A stretch of DNA of 64,000 nt from Marinobacter antarcticus (GTDB lineage: Bacteria; Pseudomonadota; Gammaproteobacteria; Pseudomonadales; Oleiphilaceae), in NCBI RefSeq assembly GCF_900142385.1, contig NZ_FRAQ01000001.1:1488001-1552000 (forward strand), in the 5' to 3' direction. The notes beneath the pieces were generated by a model. That model was not told the origin of the DNA, made no database searches, and was given only the letters and a program-made list of their open reading frames with translations. The translations under genes and the position numbers were made by a program. Shown here piece by piece: positions 62,362 through 64,000 of this stretch (position 1 is its first letter; each line of letters starts with the position of its first letter).

Positions 62362-64000
62362 ATGGCAGTGGATCCCCATAGGCAGACCTCTTTGCACTGT
62401 TTGTATTACTGGGCGGAGCGTAACCCGGAAAAGCTATACCTGACTCAGCCATATCCTGACGGCACGGTGGAGGACATCACCTGGAAGCAGGCCGCCGATC
62501 AGGTGTCGCGAATGGCGGCCCATATCAATAGCCTTGAACTACCAGAGCGCAGCAACATCGCCATTCTGGGCAAAAACAGTGCGCACTGGATTCTGTCCGA
62601 TCTGGCTATCTGGGCTGCAGGCCATGTATCTGTGCCGCTCTATCCCACCCTCAATGGTGAAGCTGCCGCCTATATCCTTGAGCACAGCGAAGCAAAGCTG
62701 CTGTTTCTGGGGAAGCTCGACGGCACGGCGGATGGTTGGAGCGATATAAAAGGGCATATTCCCTCGGATCTCCCGATCATCTCCCTGCCCATGTCGCCGC
62801 GAAATGATACTCCCAAGTGGCTGGATATTATTGCTGAGCACGAGCCGGCTAAGCCGAGATTACCTGACCCTGATACGCTGGCTACCATTGCATACACCTC
62901 AGGAAGTACCGGGCGCCCCAAAGGGGTTATGCACAGTTATCGGGCCATGATGTCGGTTGCGGACGGCTTGCAGCAGATGTTCACTGCGTCATCAGACGAC
63001 CGTATGCTGTCCTATCTTCCGCTGGCTCACGTGGCGGAACGGGCGGCGGTGGAAACCCAGTCGCTGTATTTCGGTTTTCATGTGTATTTTGCCAATACTC
63101 TGGAAACCTTCCAGCAGGATTTGCAGCGTGCCCGGCCAACCCTGTTTTTCTCTGTTCCCCGCCTGTGGATGAAGTTTTACCTTGGGGTTAATGCCAAACT
63201 GCCGCCCAGGAAACAGAAGTTACTGTTCAGCATTCCGTTCGTCCGCTCAATGGTGAAAAAGAAAGTGCTCAGACAGCTGGGGCTGGATCATTGCCGTGCC
63301 GCACTGACCGGGGCTGCGCCTTTGTCGGAAGAGATTATCACCTGGTACCGCAACCTCGGTCTGGAGCTGCTGGAGGTTTACGGCATGACGGAAAACTTCG
63401 GTTACTCCCATGCCAGCCGGCCGGGGCAGGCCCGAATCGGCTACGTGGGTGTGACGAATCCCGGCGTTGAACATCGTATTGGTGATGGTGACGAACTGCA
63501 GGTAAGAAGCCCGGGCATGATGCTGGGCTATTATCGGAACGAAGAAAAAACCACGGAGGACGTTACCGCCGACGGCTTTCTCAAGACCGGAGATATGGGC
63601 GAAATCAACGCCGACGGCTACCTGCGGATTACAGGCAGGGTGAAAGACCTGTTCAAAACCTCCAAGGGCAAATATGTGGTGCCGGTGCCTATTGAAAACC
63701 GGTTTAACCACCCTTCGGTGGAAGTTGTCTGCGTGGCCGGTGCTAATCAGCCTCAGCCCTGCCTGATGCTGCTGCTTTCGGAAGACGTCCGGGGTTCGCT
63801 TGCAACGGGCATGAGCCGGGACGGGCTGGAGCAAGAGCTGACAAACGAGCTGAAGGCGGTGAATGAAGGCTGCGAGGCGCACGAAAAAATCGCGTTTGTG
63901 GTTTTGGTGAAAGAGCCCTGGACGATGGAAAACGGGATGCTGACGCCGACCATGAAGATCAAGCGCAATGTGATCGAGGATGTTTACAACCGTAAAATGG
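62362..64000 (+). CDS. Long-chain acyl-CoA synthetase / AMP-binding protein (3' end outside window)
   Basis: 546 residues visible and still open at the window edge; little can be missing, since the C-terminal block LTPTMKIKRNVIEDVY is already present. The P-loop is AYTSGSTGRPKGVMHSY, the A5 region LLEVYGMTENFGYSHA, the A7 aspartate lies in FLKTGDMGEINADGYLRITG, and A8 in RVKDLFKTSKGKYVVP. This is the ACSL-type group that activates medium or long fatty acids. AAGGAG before the ATG. Confidence 0.92.
   Translation, partial: MAVDPHRQTSLHCLYYWAERNPEKLYLTQPYPDGTVEDITWKQAADQVSRMAAHINSLELPERSNIAILGKNSAHWILSDLAIWAAGHVSVPLYPTLNGEAAAYILEHSEAKLLFLGKLDGTADGWSDIKGHIPSDLPIISLPMSPRNDTPKWLDIIAEHEPAKPRLPDPDTLATIAYTSGSTGRPKGVMHSYRAMMSVADGLQQMFTASSDDRMLSYLPLAHVAERAAVETQSLYFGFHVYFANTLETFQQDLQRARPTLFFSVPRLWMKFYLGVNAKLPPRKQKLLFSIPFVRSMVKKKVLRQLGLDHCRAALTGAAPLSEEIITWYRNLGLELLEVYGMTENFGYSHASRPGQARIGYVGVTNPGVEHRIGDGDELQVRSPGMMLGYYRNEEKTTEDVTADGFLKTGDMGEINADGYLRITGRVKDLFKTSKGKYVVPVPIENRFNHPSVEVVCVAGANQPQPCLMLLLSEDVRGSLATGMSRDGLEQELTNELKAVNEGCEAHEKIAFVVLVKEPWTMENGMLTPTMKIKRNVIEDVYNRKM

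Overview
The window reads as a chromosomal segment of a marine gammaproteobacterium, most like Marinobacter. That rests on remembered protein-family likeness, moderate to high GC, and the mix of genes: PutA with an Lrp-type regulator, a branched-chain 2-oxoacid dehydrogenase operon, an orphan VgrG, TIGR02647, a RIO-type kinase, EfpL, AstA next to a DUF1338 dioxygenase, and a GMC alcohol dehydrogenase. No rRNA or tRNA gene and no CRISPR array was found. Both edges cut genes: a chemoreceptor at the left and an acyl-CoA synthetase at the right.

Layout. 1-13 kb: chemoreceptor C-terminus, nitronate monooxygenase, a membrane-anchored DsbA-like protein, TrhO, a flippase-like protein plus a glycosyltransferase fused to a phosphoesterase-like domain that has lost its metal ligands, a GntR/FCD regulator, GloA, a drug/metabolite transporter, a ComEA-type protein and small membrane proteins. 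13.2-19.7 kb is the most plastic part. A luxR remnant abuts a formamidase remnant head-on. Next comes an integron-type cassette array without an integrase in view (a CALIN): three well-formed attC sites, each with an unpaired A in its stem, two intact cassettes encoding unknown proteins, a VOC cassette, a truncated IS1182-type transposase, and three copies of a 19-bp repeat that coincide with gene breakpoints. 17.9-20.6 kb: M14 peptidase, GST, FNT channel.

20.7-29 kb, minus strand: orphan vgrG, a methyltransferase, then the operon bkdA1-bkdA2-bkdB followed by a Ser/Thr-kinase-like gene, with a LiuR-type palindrome upstream of the operon. 29-46 kb: DUF2339 membrane protein, TrxC, lipase-like hydrolase, crotonase, MtfA, an aaeXAB-type efflux operon, MaoC hydratase, spermidine-synthase-like protein, RIO kinase, EfpL, an MFS transporter and an alkyl-sulfatase pseudogene. 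46-50 kb: putA diverging from its probable regulator. 50-64 kb: lytic transglycosylase, small envelope and stress proteins, lipid kinase, MtgA, GMC oxidoreductase, ZIP transporter, a lipoprotein whose ribosome-binding site lies in a 10-bp inverted repeat behind an AbiTii-type gene, the astA-DUF1338 pair with a divergent Lrp regulator, and the acyl-CoA synthetase.

A recurring theme is genome reduction by clean deletion: short, still recognisable remnants of lutC, luxR, fmdA, an alkyl sulfatase and an iron alcohol dehydrogenase sit against intact genes. Family assignments come from reading the translations and motifs; no database search was run.
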